Assembly (NCBI GenBank): GCA_900088475.1
Contig: FLMG01000335.1
Location: forward strand, 124,001-188,000
Length of the DNA stretch: 64,000 nucleotides
Origin: Hyphochytrium catenoides
Lineage: Eukaryota; Sar; Hyphochytriomycetes; Hyphochytriales; Hyphochytriaceae
Direction: 5' to 3'
The position numbers and the translations under genes were made by a program. The notes beneath the pieces are model-generated. The model was not told where the DNA came from, did not search any database, and worked only from the letters and a program-made list of their open reading frames with translations. Below, piece by piece: positions 49,894 through 61,223 of this stretch; position 1 is the stretch's first letter; each line of letters opens with the position of its first letter.

Positions 49894-50839
49894 TCAGCTC
49901 CCAGAGAACTCCTGCTCATAGCACGAAAACTCCGGCCGGTGGAGGATCTGAGAGAGTTTATCCGGGCGATAAGCAGCTAAGTTTTCCTGTAGACTCCTTG
50001 AGATCCGTAGCAGGTCCGATATGCATGTTTCGGCCTGGCATGGCAAGTGGAAGGTTAGAAGAAAGCTCAGCCACGAAATAGTGATTGTCCAATCATCGAA
50101 TCCTACCCGCTGTTGAGGCGTCTCGGTCTTCCTCTTCTTGTCTTTGAGTCTTACGCAGCATTGCGCATCGTACTTGGCAAGTTCTCTTTGCAGCTCATCC
50201 TATTGTTGAATTGTATATGGAGGGACCGCAGCAACAATGGCAGTCGGCATCAATCAAGCCTCTCAAATTCAGTCCGACGGAGAGTTGTACCTGAAGCTTG
50301 GTAAGCCTTCTGACGTGGAAGTCCAGCCAACATATAGTCTCTGCGCTTCCCTGTAACAAAAGAACTTGAGGTCAACCAGGTTTGGCACGACGGCTATTCT
50401 AGCTTCAACTTCAGGTCTTTCAGTTGTCTCTTTGACTAGGGTATTTTTGACCCACAACGCTACCGGACCTGCATCAGGGTTGTCACCCTGCCAAGGATCT
50501 CTAGTCGAGCTCCAAGATGAAGGTCCCAGCGAGTGATGGTGCTGCCGTCCCGCCTCTGCAGGGATGAGAGTGAAAGCGAGACGACTTGTTCCTGGCCATC
50601 AAGCGCGATCTGGAGAAAGATTTACAGAATCAAGAAAGATCAGTCCTCAGCTAATAAGGATGAGAGCAAAGGTCAACAAGCTAAATGCTTCTTACCTCAA
50701 GCATATCGGTGCCGAGGTCGTACTGAAAGTCCAGAGTACGTCGTTGAAGCTTTCCAACCTTGGTATCCTCATTCCAAGACGAAGTAAATCGCAGTCTTTT
50801 CACTGAGCTGACATCGAAGTCAGTCGCAGATGAGGGCAT
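49894..50839 (-). CDS. Conserved-looking protein: compact N-terminal domain plus C-terminal coiled coil
   Basis: Five exons join cleanly in phase 0: 50696-50869 (coding from the ATG at 50839), 50469-50609, 50291-50350, 50107-50199 and 49894-50034, ending in TGA. This gives at least 192 residues. The first part (RLRFTSSWNEDTKVGKLQRR, then IALDGQEQVVSLSL, GSTITRWDLHLGARLEIL) looks like a small beta-rich domain. The rest (RRLTKLQDELQRELAKYD onward) is helical and coiled. The layout recalls proteins with a globular head and a coil, but I cannot name the family. The first exon is open upstream of the ATG. A further 5' exon may lie in the 51003-51299 open stretch, which starts with ATG at 51299, though I found no phase-0 donor that is convincing. 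Confidence 0.6.
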
Positions 50840-51337
50840 CGTGACGGCCGTGTATCGGCGTGGCTCCAACTATTGAGAGATCAGAAAGACCATACCGTCC
50901 TACTCTAAACACCTGAGAAGCTTCCGTAAGTAAGGGTCAGCCTCTTGTACAACGATGAGGTCTAATGCAAAGCAGGCTGTCTTCTCCTAGCCGCTTAACA
51001 AACTAGTTAAGGTCCAGCTCATTACCCAGCGGGACACGCTGAAGGATGCTCCTGAACTTGGTCAAGCAGCTCCTCCATCCTTCGCCACCTGCCCTGTTCA
51101 GCAGCACTAGAGAGTTCGGACCACTCAATGAGGGTTGAGCAGCAGCAAGGCCCATACTTGTTCTTCGACCATCGCCTCTCTCATCCGATCCTGCTCGTCC
51201 AGAAGAAAAGGAAGTCAGAGCAAGAGACAAAAGTGTTGGAAGCAAAACCCCTCTCTTCCTAGAGAGGGCGTTACAAGCCCTAGAGCCGGTAACGCTCATC
51301 AATGCATTTGGCGCTGGTTGTTAGTCGCAAAAAGTTT

Positions 51338-51418
51338 CGTCAGCTGCAGGATTCGAACCTGCGCGGCAAATGCCAACTGATTTCGAATCAGTCCGATTAA
51401 CCACTCTCGCAAGCTGAC
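51338..51418 (-). tRNA. trnS-CGA: tRNA-Ser (anticodon CGA)
   Basis: Read on the minus strand the cloverleaf is perfect. The 7-bp acceptor stem is GTCAGCT/AGCTGAC. There is a D-arm, an anticodon stem ACTGA/TCAGT with loop TTCGAAA (anticodon CGA), a long class II variable arm (GGC-ATTT-GCC), and a T-arm GCAGG-TTCGAAT-CCTGC. The discriminator is G73, the serine identity base in eukaryotes. There is no intron and no encoded CCA. A run of five T four bases downstream (complement of 51329-51333) is the Pol III terminator. It decodes UCG. Confidence 0.97.
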
Positions 51419-51521
51419 ACTGATGACAAATGGAAGGACATCTTTGGTTTATATACTCTAAACTCGTATAGCCGTTAGGCGGCGCGAGATCCGAGGTCGC
51501 CGCTCATCGCTCATCATCTCA

Positions 51522-52439
51522 TCATAAATCATAGATAACGATAGAGGACGAGTAGCCCGGTGCATGGAAGAACTTGAAATCTATGTTGAAAGTATAGGTG
51601 AGACCTGGAGCTTTAGCGTTGATGACGAAGGCATGTTGAGTGCATGGCAAGGTTTGCAGAGGCGCACAAACAAGAGAACCAGGGTCAAGGGTATATGCAC
51701 GTCCGCTAGTGGCTTGTATGGAAGGCTCGTATGTGCTTTGCCATGCGGTACAACTACTCCAAGAGGCTTGAACCAATGACAGAAAGTCCTGAAAGCTGCA
51801 TGTATAGGGGTTTGGGTTGATCCCCGGCTCTCCAGGGCCGTCAACAGAGATCATTCCAGACATGCAAAGTGCAAGAAATAATAAGAAGGAACTCTTCAAA
51901 GAGGATTACCGGGGCTAGATTGGACGACATCTTGAAGGACTGCTTTTGCAATGCTTGGAATATGGGGCATTTCACGCATACCGAATGCATCAGGGAACAA
52001 GAATAAAGCTCTTAGGCTGAGCGCTTGTCGGAGACAGATTTGTGGGACCTTGAGTTGAACTTTTGTCGGGAACTGTATAGAGAGTCCTTCTCTTTTCCTT
52101 CTTGACCACAGCTCTGGTGGACACTCGTCCTCCGCAATCTATGAGTCATTCTATAGGACCTTACCTCAATGGCTGTGACAGCCGAATCGTTGAAGCGTTG
52201 GTCTTCATCTTCGCCAGTAATGTGACCTCAGGCATAGAAGCTCCTCCAGCATCGTCATAGAGCTCCGCTTTTACACTTATGACTGCCGTCACCTGCACAT
52301 AAGACTCCATAATGAAGATAGTATCGCCCGATATGATAACACTTAGGCCAAGGCTCTCACGTTCATTGACCATAACGGCACGGCATGGGCTGGCTAAGCT
52401 GCTGATTTGACAGGCTTTCGCCGAGTTGATTATTGGCAC
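51522..52439 (-). CDS. Possible secreted protein, partial exons, unrecognised
   Basis: Two minus-strand open stretches may be exons of one gene. The one at 51522-51899 begins with a hydrophobic run (FLLFLALCMSG) and continues with a Cys-containing, Thr/Pro-rich sequence to TAG. The one at 52161-52439 reads LGLSVIISGDTIFIMES and VQVTAVISVKAELYDD, a beta-strand-like pattern. Neither has a good ATG, and I could not join them with confidence. The hydrophobic run could be a signal peptide or simply intron. Treat as tentative. Confidence 0.3.
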
Positions 52440-52947
52440 CTTGCAAAGGCAAGTGATCTCTAGTCAGCCCTCTATGTTCTCTGCTTGAAGCTTGGTGGGT
52501 GACGCGACGGCTGATGGGAATCGAAACTTAGCTGAGCATCGTGATGTTGTCCTGCTCCTCTGCCAATATTGAAAGGGTGGGCTGCTTATTTCCAAACTGG
52601 TGAAAAGCACGCTATATGCAGAAAGAATTTTTGCTCGCTCGTGCTTCTCGTCCTATCTGTCTAGCCTCGTAGCTCTGAGTCAGGAATTAAGAGCTTATCT
52701 TTGTAAGCTCTACAGCTCAAGCAGTCAACTCGTCCTTCTCCAGATACAGCCCAGCAAGACGTGGTGGAGCATTCGAGAGGAAAGCTGTTTATCATTTATA
52801 AAAGCATCTTCAAAAGTAAAAGAATAATTTATGGTTTCCAATAATATACATGCCTGCGAGAGAGAAGTTAAACCAGAAGGGACAGCAAGAGCTGACGAGG
52901 GCTTTCACTCTGGTAAGCATCAAGCAAGATACCAAGCAACATTGCCT
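52440..52947. other. Spacer, no gene seen
   Basis: Some frames are open but show no exon signals and no similarity. It probably contains the 3' flank of the glycosyltransferase gene. Confidence 0.5.
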
Positions 52948-55900
52948 CTAACGCCTCCTAGTCCTTTGAGCTCGATGGTAGACCTTCTGCCTAGGATTCA
53001 ATGTAATATATGCCGCTCTTTCGATCCTCAAACAGTCATGAAACTGCTCATGCTCGGTGAGGCGGCTCTGTTGCTTGTATGGTGAATAGGTGCAACTGCC
53101 TATTACCGATGCCTGGTAGAGAGTTAATCCACCATAGCAAGTGTCCACCTCCAACACAGGCCTCAGCTGGTCTATGACGGCATAGTTTAGGCTCTGGAAG
53201 TTTCTATGATCAACACCCTGGCCCTTGAAGGACTTGGCGTCATAATACCGGGAGAACTCACTCTTCACTTGTCCGTTGGAGCACATCACATCCCAGGGTA
53301 CGTACACTCTTGTTTTATCATGCAAGGCATACGGCCGGTTTGCCATCTCGCTAGCCCTATAGCCAAAGGACGACGCAATGCCGTCGATTTCCCAGCCTCC
53401 GGACATGTCACTGTCAAAAACGGCAAGTATGTCGTGCGAGAAAGTCCTGGCGTGAGAGAGGAGAACATTCCGAAGCGCTGCCATCCTCTGCACTCTATCC
53501 TCTTGGCTCTTGAATTGCTGTGGTTCCGATGCAAGGTTATGCTTCTGAAGCTCTTCATCAGGAACTAAATGGACTCTTCCGTTCCTTTTGCTCCACTCCT
53601 GAATAACGTCCCTTGTCCGGTCAGAAGAGCCTCTCTCCAAAAGAACAATAGCATAATCCTTGAACTTGCTGCCTGTGAGCTCCAGGAGAGTGATCATGTT
53701 GAGCAGGGAGAGATCAACGTTCCTTGCGAGGGCGCACAACACGACTCGCAGCTCCTTCATATCCCCATAGCCAGCATTTATATGACGCTCGATTTCGCTT
53801 TTCTCCCACATGCCATCCACCCGGAAGTCCGGTAGCTTTTTGGTCCGCTCCAGCCCAATTGACCTGAACTCTTCTACCTGGTCACCAGTATAGACAGACC
53901 GCTGCAAAGTTGATAAGGCCAGCAGCCCTTCCCGAGTATGTCTTAGAATCTCTGCCTCTATGTCGGAAACAGCAAATCTAAGATTGCTGAAAGGCTCCCA
54001 CTGTCCCTCGGCATAGTATTGATAGCAGGACTCCTGATTGACAACTTGGCCATAGCCGAGACGATCATACCTTTGAATGTATTGCCAGATAAACTTCCTG
54101 CCCTCCGGCTTGCTCAGCTTAGCGCCATTGCGATGTAGGAAGATGATATCTCCTTTCGAGTCGTGCTGGACAATTGTCAACCCACAGAAGCCTTCCCCTT
54201 TCTCTCTGATAAACCCCGCATTCCCTGGGCGACGCTTGATCATATGGAAAGGTTGCCCATATTTCATCCACGAAAGGCGGTACATGTCCTTGTCCCCCCA
54301 AATAAAGCTGTAGAGAAGCTCGTGGTGCGCCATCAGATGCTGGAGAACCCCTAGTGGGCCTTTGGATCTCCTTAAGTCAATCAAAAGCCTGTCCACTCTC
54401 CTGCTCATGCATATCTTGAAAGTCCATGTTGAGCATCTTCCATAGATAATTCGAAGAGCCAAGGTTGACGAAGATAGAATACTGCGGATGCCAGAAGTCT
54501 GGCCAGAAGACTGCTCCTGTCTCTCTGTAAGGCTGGAGATCAAAAAGGTACTCAGGATCCCTCACAGGGTAGTTGTCCGCATCCAGAAGAAGGACTTCCG
54601 AGAACGCGGTGTTCAATAGGGCAAATATTTTGACCAGAAAGCCTCTCGTCATCTTGTCATACTCCGACACTTTCTCGCCATGTTTCACTGGCATAGTGGC
54701 CGTACGCCAGGAAAGTGGGCCTTTGTAAGCAGACTTGAGAAGCTGTTGGATGTGATGCTGACTCTCTCCAAACTCCGTAGCATCAGACCAAACCTCTATT
54801 GGCAGCTGAGTGCCATAAGAGCTAAGAAGCCTAAAGAGGGCATAGGCGTTGATCCAGATGCCGGGATGAATGCAAGTGATGATCCCTTTGTTCCTTTTCT
54901 CCTCTACAGCCTTGAGGCCGCCTGCAGTTCGAGCAAAATAGTCCTGGTCCCAGAGTGGGAGTGGGTAGCCGTGGCTTTTCTTCAACTGTGCTACTTCTTT
55001 GTCTAGTTTGCGACTGAACCGCACCATCGCGGGTAGATTGGCGCACTTAAGACCCAGAAACCAGCCGCATTCATGCGGGGCAAGGCCGTACAGCTTTCCT
55101 GTCTTTGGATCTTCATACTCACAGAATCCGGAGTCAAACTGTCCTACTCGGGCATCACAGCTCCTATTCTCTAGGCGAACATTGCTGTAGGGGCTGCACT
55201 GAGTCGTAGGCCTGTATGTTATACAACGGAGACCTGGATGAGCTTCTAGCGTCTTTGCCATGGCCTTGAAGTCTAGAATAAACGTATGACTTTTACCGAA
55301 CCAATCCTGTGGGCTCTTACAGCTCAATGGGCGGTGATAATGTGTCTCTCGGAGGTCTATTCGATAGCGCTTCTTGCTGACCTTGTGAACATATTCACAC
55401 CAACCCGACAAAGGAGGAAGGAGAGTAGCGTCACAGCTGTGATCTAAGGCTGGTGTCCGTTTCTCTCCTCCTCCAGAGAGGGAGTCTACAGCCATGAACG
55501 ATAGACAATCCAGCTCGTCCCACAGCCGCTTGCCTTCCTTCTCTATCAAGGTGCGGCTGATAACCGTGGCAGGTGGGACAGGCGCTTCTGGGTTGTACAG
55601 TGCGATGCTGTCACAGCGAATAATAAAGCTGGAAGAGTTCTTTGGGACTAGCCGGTACATCTCCCCTGTTGCAGTGTTCCTATAGACGCAAAAGCCAGAG
55701 AGACTTGCATCAACAAGTGTGTCGCATGGCAGGTCTCGCGCAGGATCTCTCGACGAGGAAGGATGAGGCCCTTCCGTGGCATAAAAACGTTGGCACCTCA
55801 TGGCCGGGTTCACAGCCAGTTTATCTGCCTCCACAAAAGACTCCACAGTGAGATAGGAAGATGGGTCCAGAGTGTAAAGCAGAGAATCACACGAGAAGCG

Positions 55901-56806
55901 CTCTCGATGAGGGTCGCAGTCCCGGCCAGCAACGTGATAGAAGATACCTTGTTCTACGTCTTCAAACTCACAATAGCCGGCTGCGACAGGTTCAACTACC
56001 TCGTGGCACTCTTTGTAACGATCCATCTCTGGGAAGCTCCATGCATTGCAGTCCTTTGTCTGCTTCCAAGCCCTACATTTAACAGATCCCTTCTTCCAGA
56101 GCTTCTTGATGTCCTCTAGACTAGTTATGACCTTATAGTGATCCCGATAGACCATGTCTCGGATGCTGTCGCATCTAACCCGAATGTCGCCAAAGTCAGA
56201 GCTGTGTCCGCAGTCAAGAGGCATTACGCTGTAAAGGTCTCCATTCCTCTTGCTCCGAAACTCGCAAAAACCCGAGCTCTCTGGCCCCGTCACCGCGCTG
56301 CATGGCATATCGCCCTCTGGCTCCCTAATGTTTCTTGAGCTACAGCCGGCCGTCTGCCGCCATGCCAGGCATTCAAGGTCTGAGTCATCCATGAAAAGCT
56401 GTCTCATCGCTTCTTTGCCTTGTACTGGGGTTAGGCTGTCATTTCTGACCGCATGGTAGCCTGGGTGCTGAAGGATGGACGAAATACTTGGCAGCGTCCT
56501 TGTGATGCTCCAGTTGCAGTACCAAGTAAAGAGGATCAGCGCGGAGGCCAGTAAAAGGACCTCTTTCTTTGTCATCCGTCCAAGCTTCAGCCTAGCCAGA
56601 ACACCCGCCTTCAGAGAATGAACCGACCGCTTATTGGCCGAGAAATAGGGTGAGGATGGCGAAGGTACTTTAGGGCTTGTCATCGCGTGGCCTATAATCT
56701 TCCTTTCATCCTTGAACGTCACTATCTCATCAGTATCAGAGGCCCTACGATGTCGGGTGGAAGATCCCCTAGTAGGTGACTCTCGATGGCCACCTGATGA
56801 GGCCAT
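52948..56806 (-). CDS. Type II membrane protein with five Cys modules and two glycosyltransferase domains (frameshift at about 54389)
   Basis: Intronless, about 1,280 residues from ATG at 56806 to TAG at 52948-52950. A cytosolic Ser/Arg-rich tail (1-80) precedes one signal anchor (about 82-98), typical of Golgi enzymes. Residues 146-588 hold five tandem modules of about 95 residues, each with a late SGFCEY-type core and a terminal C-(D/K/A)-(S/N). From about 640 an MNN1-like (GT71) mannosyltransferase domain has LLLDADNYP (Asp742, Asp744). At residue 806 the frame breaks: ESGQ is followed, one base later, by LLIDLRRSKGP, the expected continuation. A second GT-A-like domain follows, with VVLCALARNVD, LERGSSDRTRDVI, FDSDMSGGWEIDGIA, VDTCYGGL and ITLNPR. 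GT71 enzymes add alpha-1,3-mannose in fungi; donor and acceptor here are unknown. The extra base may be a sequencing error. Confidence 0.8.
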
Positions 56807-57439
56807 CGGCAGTGCAGCGCCTTATCTTAGAGTCTGACCTCCTTTCTCATGCAGAGGAAAAGAGAAGAAGTGTCAGCCAAGTACCCTAAGAATTGGCGAT
56901 GAGAGGAGGGAGCCTTCTCTTTTCCCGCTTCCTCTCTTGGTATGTTGATTGTTTCTGCGGTACTCGTTGATGGGTATACTCAGCCCTTGCGGGCTGGATG
57001 ACTGCACAATAGCTGATGAGATAGAGGTGAAGAAGAAGGGTTGTTGGTCGTCGAGTGCAAAAGGAAAAGAAGAGTAAGACGTATGGCCAACACGATGGGC
57101 GATGAACGATGTAAAAGATTAAGAAAAGGACAGGGAAGGTCACTAGGAAGGGAGAAGCATGAGGCCGCGAGGAAAAGTGCGATGGCGCGGTCCTGGCACT
57201 GCGGAGAGGCTAGAAGAGTCGTTAGTAGGTTAGAATAAGAGCTGGATATCACAGTGTCTTAAGGAGGAGATCAAAAACGATTCTCTGCCCATGTAGCGTG
57301 CCGGCACGACGACACAGACAGCACGAAGATCAGTGATCAACGGCTCTTCTACATCCAACACACCGGCCAAGAGATAGCGAGGAGGGAAACAACAAGAGCA
57401 AAAAGGAGGGTTGACAGTGTGCGCCTAGGAAGCTGAAGG

Positions 57440-57680
57440 AAGCAGGTGAGAGTGAAAGGAGTGAGAGACAGAGAAGAGGGTAGTCAGGAGGAAGATGTGA
57501 GTATGAGAGCGAAGGGAGAGAGAGAGAGAGAGAGCCCAGAGGAAGAAGCGAGAGGAGAGCGAGAAAAGAGAGGAGAGAAAGAGTACGAGAAAAGGAGCCA
57601 GAGAAAGAGAGAGCGAGAGAGAGAGAGAGCAAGAGAGAGAGAGAGAGAGAGAGGGAGCAAGAGAGAGAGAGAGAGTCATT
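57440..57680. repeat. GA-rich tract upstream of the glycosyltransferase gene
   Basis: A purine-rich block ends in long GA dinucleotide runs (57600-57675). For the minus-strand gene starting at 56806 this is a CT tract about 650-850 bases upstream. Leu/Ser or Arg/Glu open frames across it are artefacts. Confidence 0.85.
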
Positions 57681-60315
57681 GTCGTGCTTGGTAGGAGGAT
57701 GTCCATCACCTCCGCTTCACCACCGAACCCTCAGTCACTCTCCGAAAATAAGAGTCTGAGGTAGATACTCCAGTAATAAGGGTTTTTCGTGAGTGAGAGA
57801 TACTAAAAATAATGAATGGAGATACAGACAGAGCGAGTGTGGTGGGTAGATATTCCCTTGCACATGTAGCACAAAGGTATGGAGAGATGGAGAAGACAGA
57901 GTGGCTCGTTAGCTTCCTTGCTTATACCATAAATACCTTGCTGTAAGAAAGAGTTTAGTAGGAGGAGCGACTTCAATAATTAATCTAGGCAGTTCAGCAA
58001 ACAGAGCACGACGAGATATAGGCATAGGAACAAGCTGGATGACTGTAGTTCACATTGTTATAAAATAGGTATCAAGAATACTTTGCACACCAGTCCAAGC
58101 ACAGGCCATGCATACCCCCACAGTGTACTGCTGATACTGTGACAAATTCAGAACATTACAGCCGATCATTTGGAATGTCACCAGGTTGGCTGTCTTGGGT
58201 TATCGAAGCGTCACAGCTCAGACCCGAGGAGGAAGTGCACTGGCCCTTTATCAATCCAGTGACCAACGGTGAAAGATCTCCAGAGCTCCAAGACCATCAG
58301 CGGTCACACCCAGGTCATCATCATCATCATCAGAGGAGGACTGAGAGGCAGTAGTAGAGCTATAATGGTAGAGTGAATGAATACTGATCTGCCAGCACTT
58401 TCAGTCATCAATGCAGATCGTTTGATAGGGGCTTCCTCTTGCTTACAGAGCTGAAAGTCCTTTTAGGAACACGATATTCAGATCTCGTAAGCCTTAAGCC
58501 GGCTGCCCTAGAGGCCGCCGTCCTTCCGGTTGCAACCGATTAGCCTCACTATCACCTTGTGTTTAGGTACTACTGGAGACTTCTTTGGCAAAGCATCGCA
58601 GATATTTTGTGCAGTCAGGGCTGTAGTCCTGTCCAATTGCGTTCAGGGTCCAAACACAAGTAACTAGATCCTCTCGCACCATCGAGGTTCTTCATGTTCT
58701 CATCGCTTAAAAGCGATAACTTCCTTGGCACTGCTAACGTTGAATTAACAGCTTATTATCCCTTGACGTCCCCACTGAAAGTGCTTCAAGATAAATGATG
58801 ATGCAATGTCCCGTTCGAGCTTTGTAACCTGTGACTTGTTGTGAAAGGTCCTCAGGGTTTTAATGAGGAACAAGTAGACAGGTCGAACGATGAACGAGGC
58901 TAGAATGGTAGAGGCGATCACTGACTCTGATCAGTGCATGAGTCATCAGTGGATATCGTTGCAACCTAAGGGCGATGACTTCTCCGGCAATGGTAACCTT
59001 GAATTAAGATGCTGCTGCTGTTCCACATATTTGGTGCAAATGCCTGAGAGGAAGAGATGCTCGTCGTAAATTGAACCATGGATGGTAACCACAGGACACG
59101 AACAAGACTCTCTAACCAGTCTGGCAAGCGATTAGCCGAAGTGATGATCGACGCTGCTAATAAAGGACGGAGAATACCTTTTCTCAACCGTTACCGCGGC
59201 CTCTACTAGAGGCCAAAGGAGAATGTTTCGACTTCTCTTCTCAAATGAATGGTTCCTATGTCATCACTTCTCGTCTGACGCACTGCAAGTACCACGAAGG
59301 TGGACACAATAGCGATATGATGCGCGATAGTCGCCTTGGCATTTGGACAGCACCTCATTTCACACCTCATGTGCGTAGTAGTATATCTATTTCGATCGCC
59401 TTCTTTCATAGTGCTTTTCTGACGTCCGAGTACGGACACGCTTCCACTGGAAGGAGCCTGCTTATAGAAGGAGCCTGCTTATAGTTCTTGATGAATCAGG
59501 ACCAGTTGCTGAATGTGAAGTCCAAGCGCTGGAAGACGCAACAGAGAGAGCCTTATTGCAATGTAGGGCCTGGTAGTAGTGACTGAGGGCTGACGATGAC
59601 TATCTATGTCCACTATTCTTCAGTATGGAGGTGAAAGCTCATACCCCTTACCTTAGCACAGTTGTAGGCATAGGGTTGCTGTCGTTCACTTTGGCTGGCT
59701 TCAGCCTGCGAAGAAGGGCCTAGCTAAGAACTAAGAAGAGAGGGCTCAGCGGAAGGCCCTGAAAGTACTCGTAGATCTTTCATAGACAAAGAAAGATTGA
59801 CCTTAACGCTTTCTAGTTAATGTAGGCACTGCGAGAAAAGTATGCTCGATAAATGTGGATGACAACCACCGGAAGTGGAACGCTAAAAGGACAGCCCATC
59901 AAACCACCACTACTGCACGAGACTGAAGTGTCCAGGGTCTATTATTGTGTACTAAAAGCACTCACAGTCCTAACACATGCTCTGAAGCCAACAAGGCGGT
60001 CTTGAGGAGATCCGAGAGAAGAGGTTAAAGGCCTTAATTCGAGTAACCAAGCTCTCCCTCGGCTGTTAGCCTCCTTGAGGGCGAGCTGCTTGGCAGCCTT
60101 GCGGGGTGAAGGCTCAATAACCCATTCTATTTGACTACATCGTCTCAAGTTCAAGGGAAAATTAGCCTTCCCGAGCACAAAAGGCTGCGCCAGACAACAG
60201 TGCTTCGCTGTGCATTCAAAGACCAGTCATCTGTCTCCTTCCATTCCATTGTAGACTCATGGCTCACTGAGGCGCTGCCAGGTGTCTAACCGTCCATGCG
60301 CCATGCCTTTCCAGG

Positions 60316-60470
60316 CCCTTCTCTCTCTCTCTCTCTCTTCTCTTTCTCTCCCTTTCCGCTCCCTCTTCTCTTCTTACCACCCATCCTTGTCTCGTCTCCC
60401 TATTGCTCATCGCTCTCTGTCCTCTCTTTCTCTTTTCCTCTCTCTCTCTCTCTCTCTCTCGTATGCGACC
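60316..60470. repeat. CT-rich tract upstream of the P450 gene
   Basis: Repeated CTCTCT runs at 60320-60340 and 60438-60461 sit within a pyrimidine-rich block of about 250 bases. Confidence 0.85.
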
Positions 60471-60934
60471 ACCACCATCTTCTCCCTCCCCTTGTTACTT
60501 TTTCCTCCCTTCTCTCTCCCTTCCACCTCTCTCTCTTTGTCTCCTCAGGTCAACTTCCTCTTCTTGGTCTGTCTTTCTTCCTCCTCCATTCTTTCCTGCT
60601 ACTGGTTGATGATGATGGCGCCGCTGCCCTTGGGCAAAAAAACAGAACACACTTTCACTTGTGATGGAGTGTACTCCCTATCGAAATTAGATCAAGATAG
60701 TACTAAGTAAATATGTTGAATCTTCATTTAGAGCCGAATCTAATAGCATTCGAACAAACGTGGGTGGGCATGTTGTCAGCTTTCTGGTCAAGTGAGGGGA
60801 GATAGCCTTTCATATAACCTTTCGAGACGGGCGGACAGATGGGTGGGCTGCCGTTCCGTCACGTTGGCATGAGGCGGACGTGAGGGTCAAGGTTGCAGCT
60901 GGATGTAGGGATGAAAAGACAAAGTAGGGGAGAG

Positions 60935-60965
60935 NNNNNNNGAGAGAGAGAGAGAGAGAGAGAGA
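60935..60965. repeat. GA run with a 7-N gap
   Basis: Seven N (60935-60941) directly precede a GA dinucleotide run, so the gap is most likely unresolved microsatellite length. Confidence 0.9.
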
Positions 60966-61223
60966 AGAGAGAAAAGAGATTGAGGTAGGGGCAGAAGAAG
61001 GGAGAGAGGTTGGAGAGGAGCTGACAAGTGTCGCCTCTCCTTCTCTCGATGGCTTGCTACACCACGGCTGTCATCGGTCAGAGAGAAAGTTCCCTAACCA
61101 AAAGAAGACGAGCCCTCCCCCGCAGAGAAAAGCACGGAAGAAGATTTCAAAGCGCGAAGGTCTCAGCCTTACGAAGAGAGGGGGGAAAAAGAAGAGAGTA
61201 AGGCACGCAAAGGGAGAGGCAAG

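Larger units (their letters stand above)
56807..61223. other. 4.4 kb gene-poor stretch with purine/pyrimidine tracts
   Basis: It separates the divergent glycosyltransferase and P450 genes. I find no credible exon series, RNA gene or transposon. Contents are GA tracts at 57440-57680 and 60942-60965, CT tracts at 60316-60470, a CAT run at about 58315-58331, a 17-bp perfect tandem duplication at about 59451-59484, and a degenerate 34-bp similarity between about 58714 and 58969. Confidence 0.5.

Noticed and set aside
54361-54395. An intron to explain the frame break in the glycosyltransferase
   Set aside because: No GT...AG pair fits, and the conserved motif is contiguous except for one extra base, so a frameshift is the simpler reading.
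57330-57709. Leu/Ser-rich frames upstream of the glycosyltransferase gene
   Set aside because: Same low-complexity artefact over a GA tract.
60282-60710. Ser/Leu-rich plus-strand frames, one with ATG
   Set aside because: They follow CT runs, and three overlapping frames are open at once. No homology.
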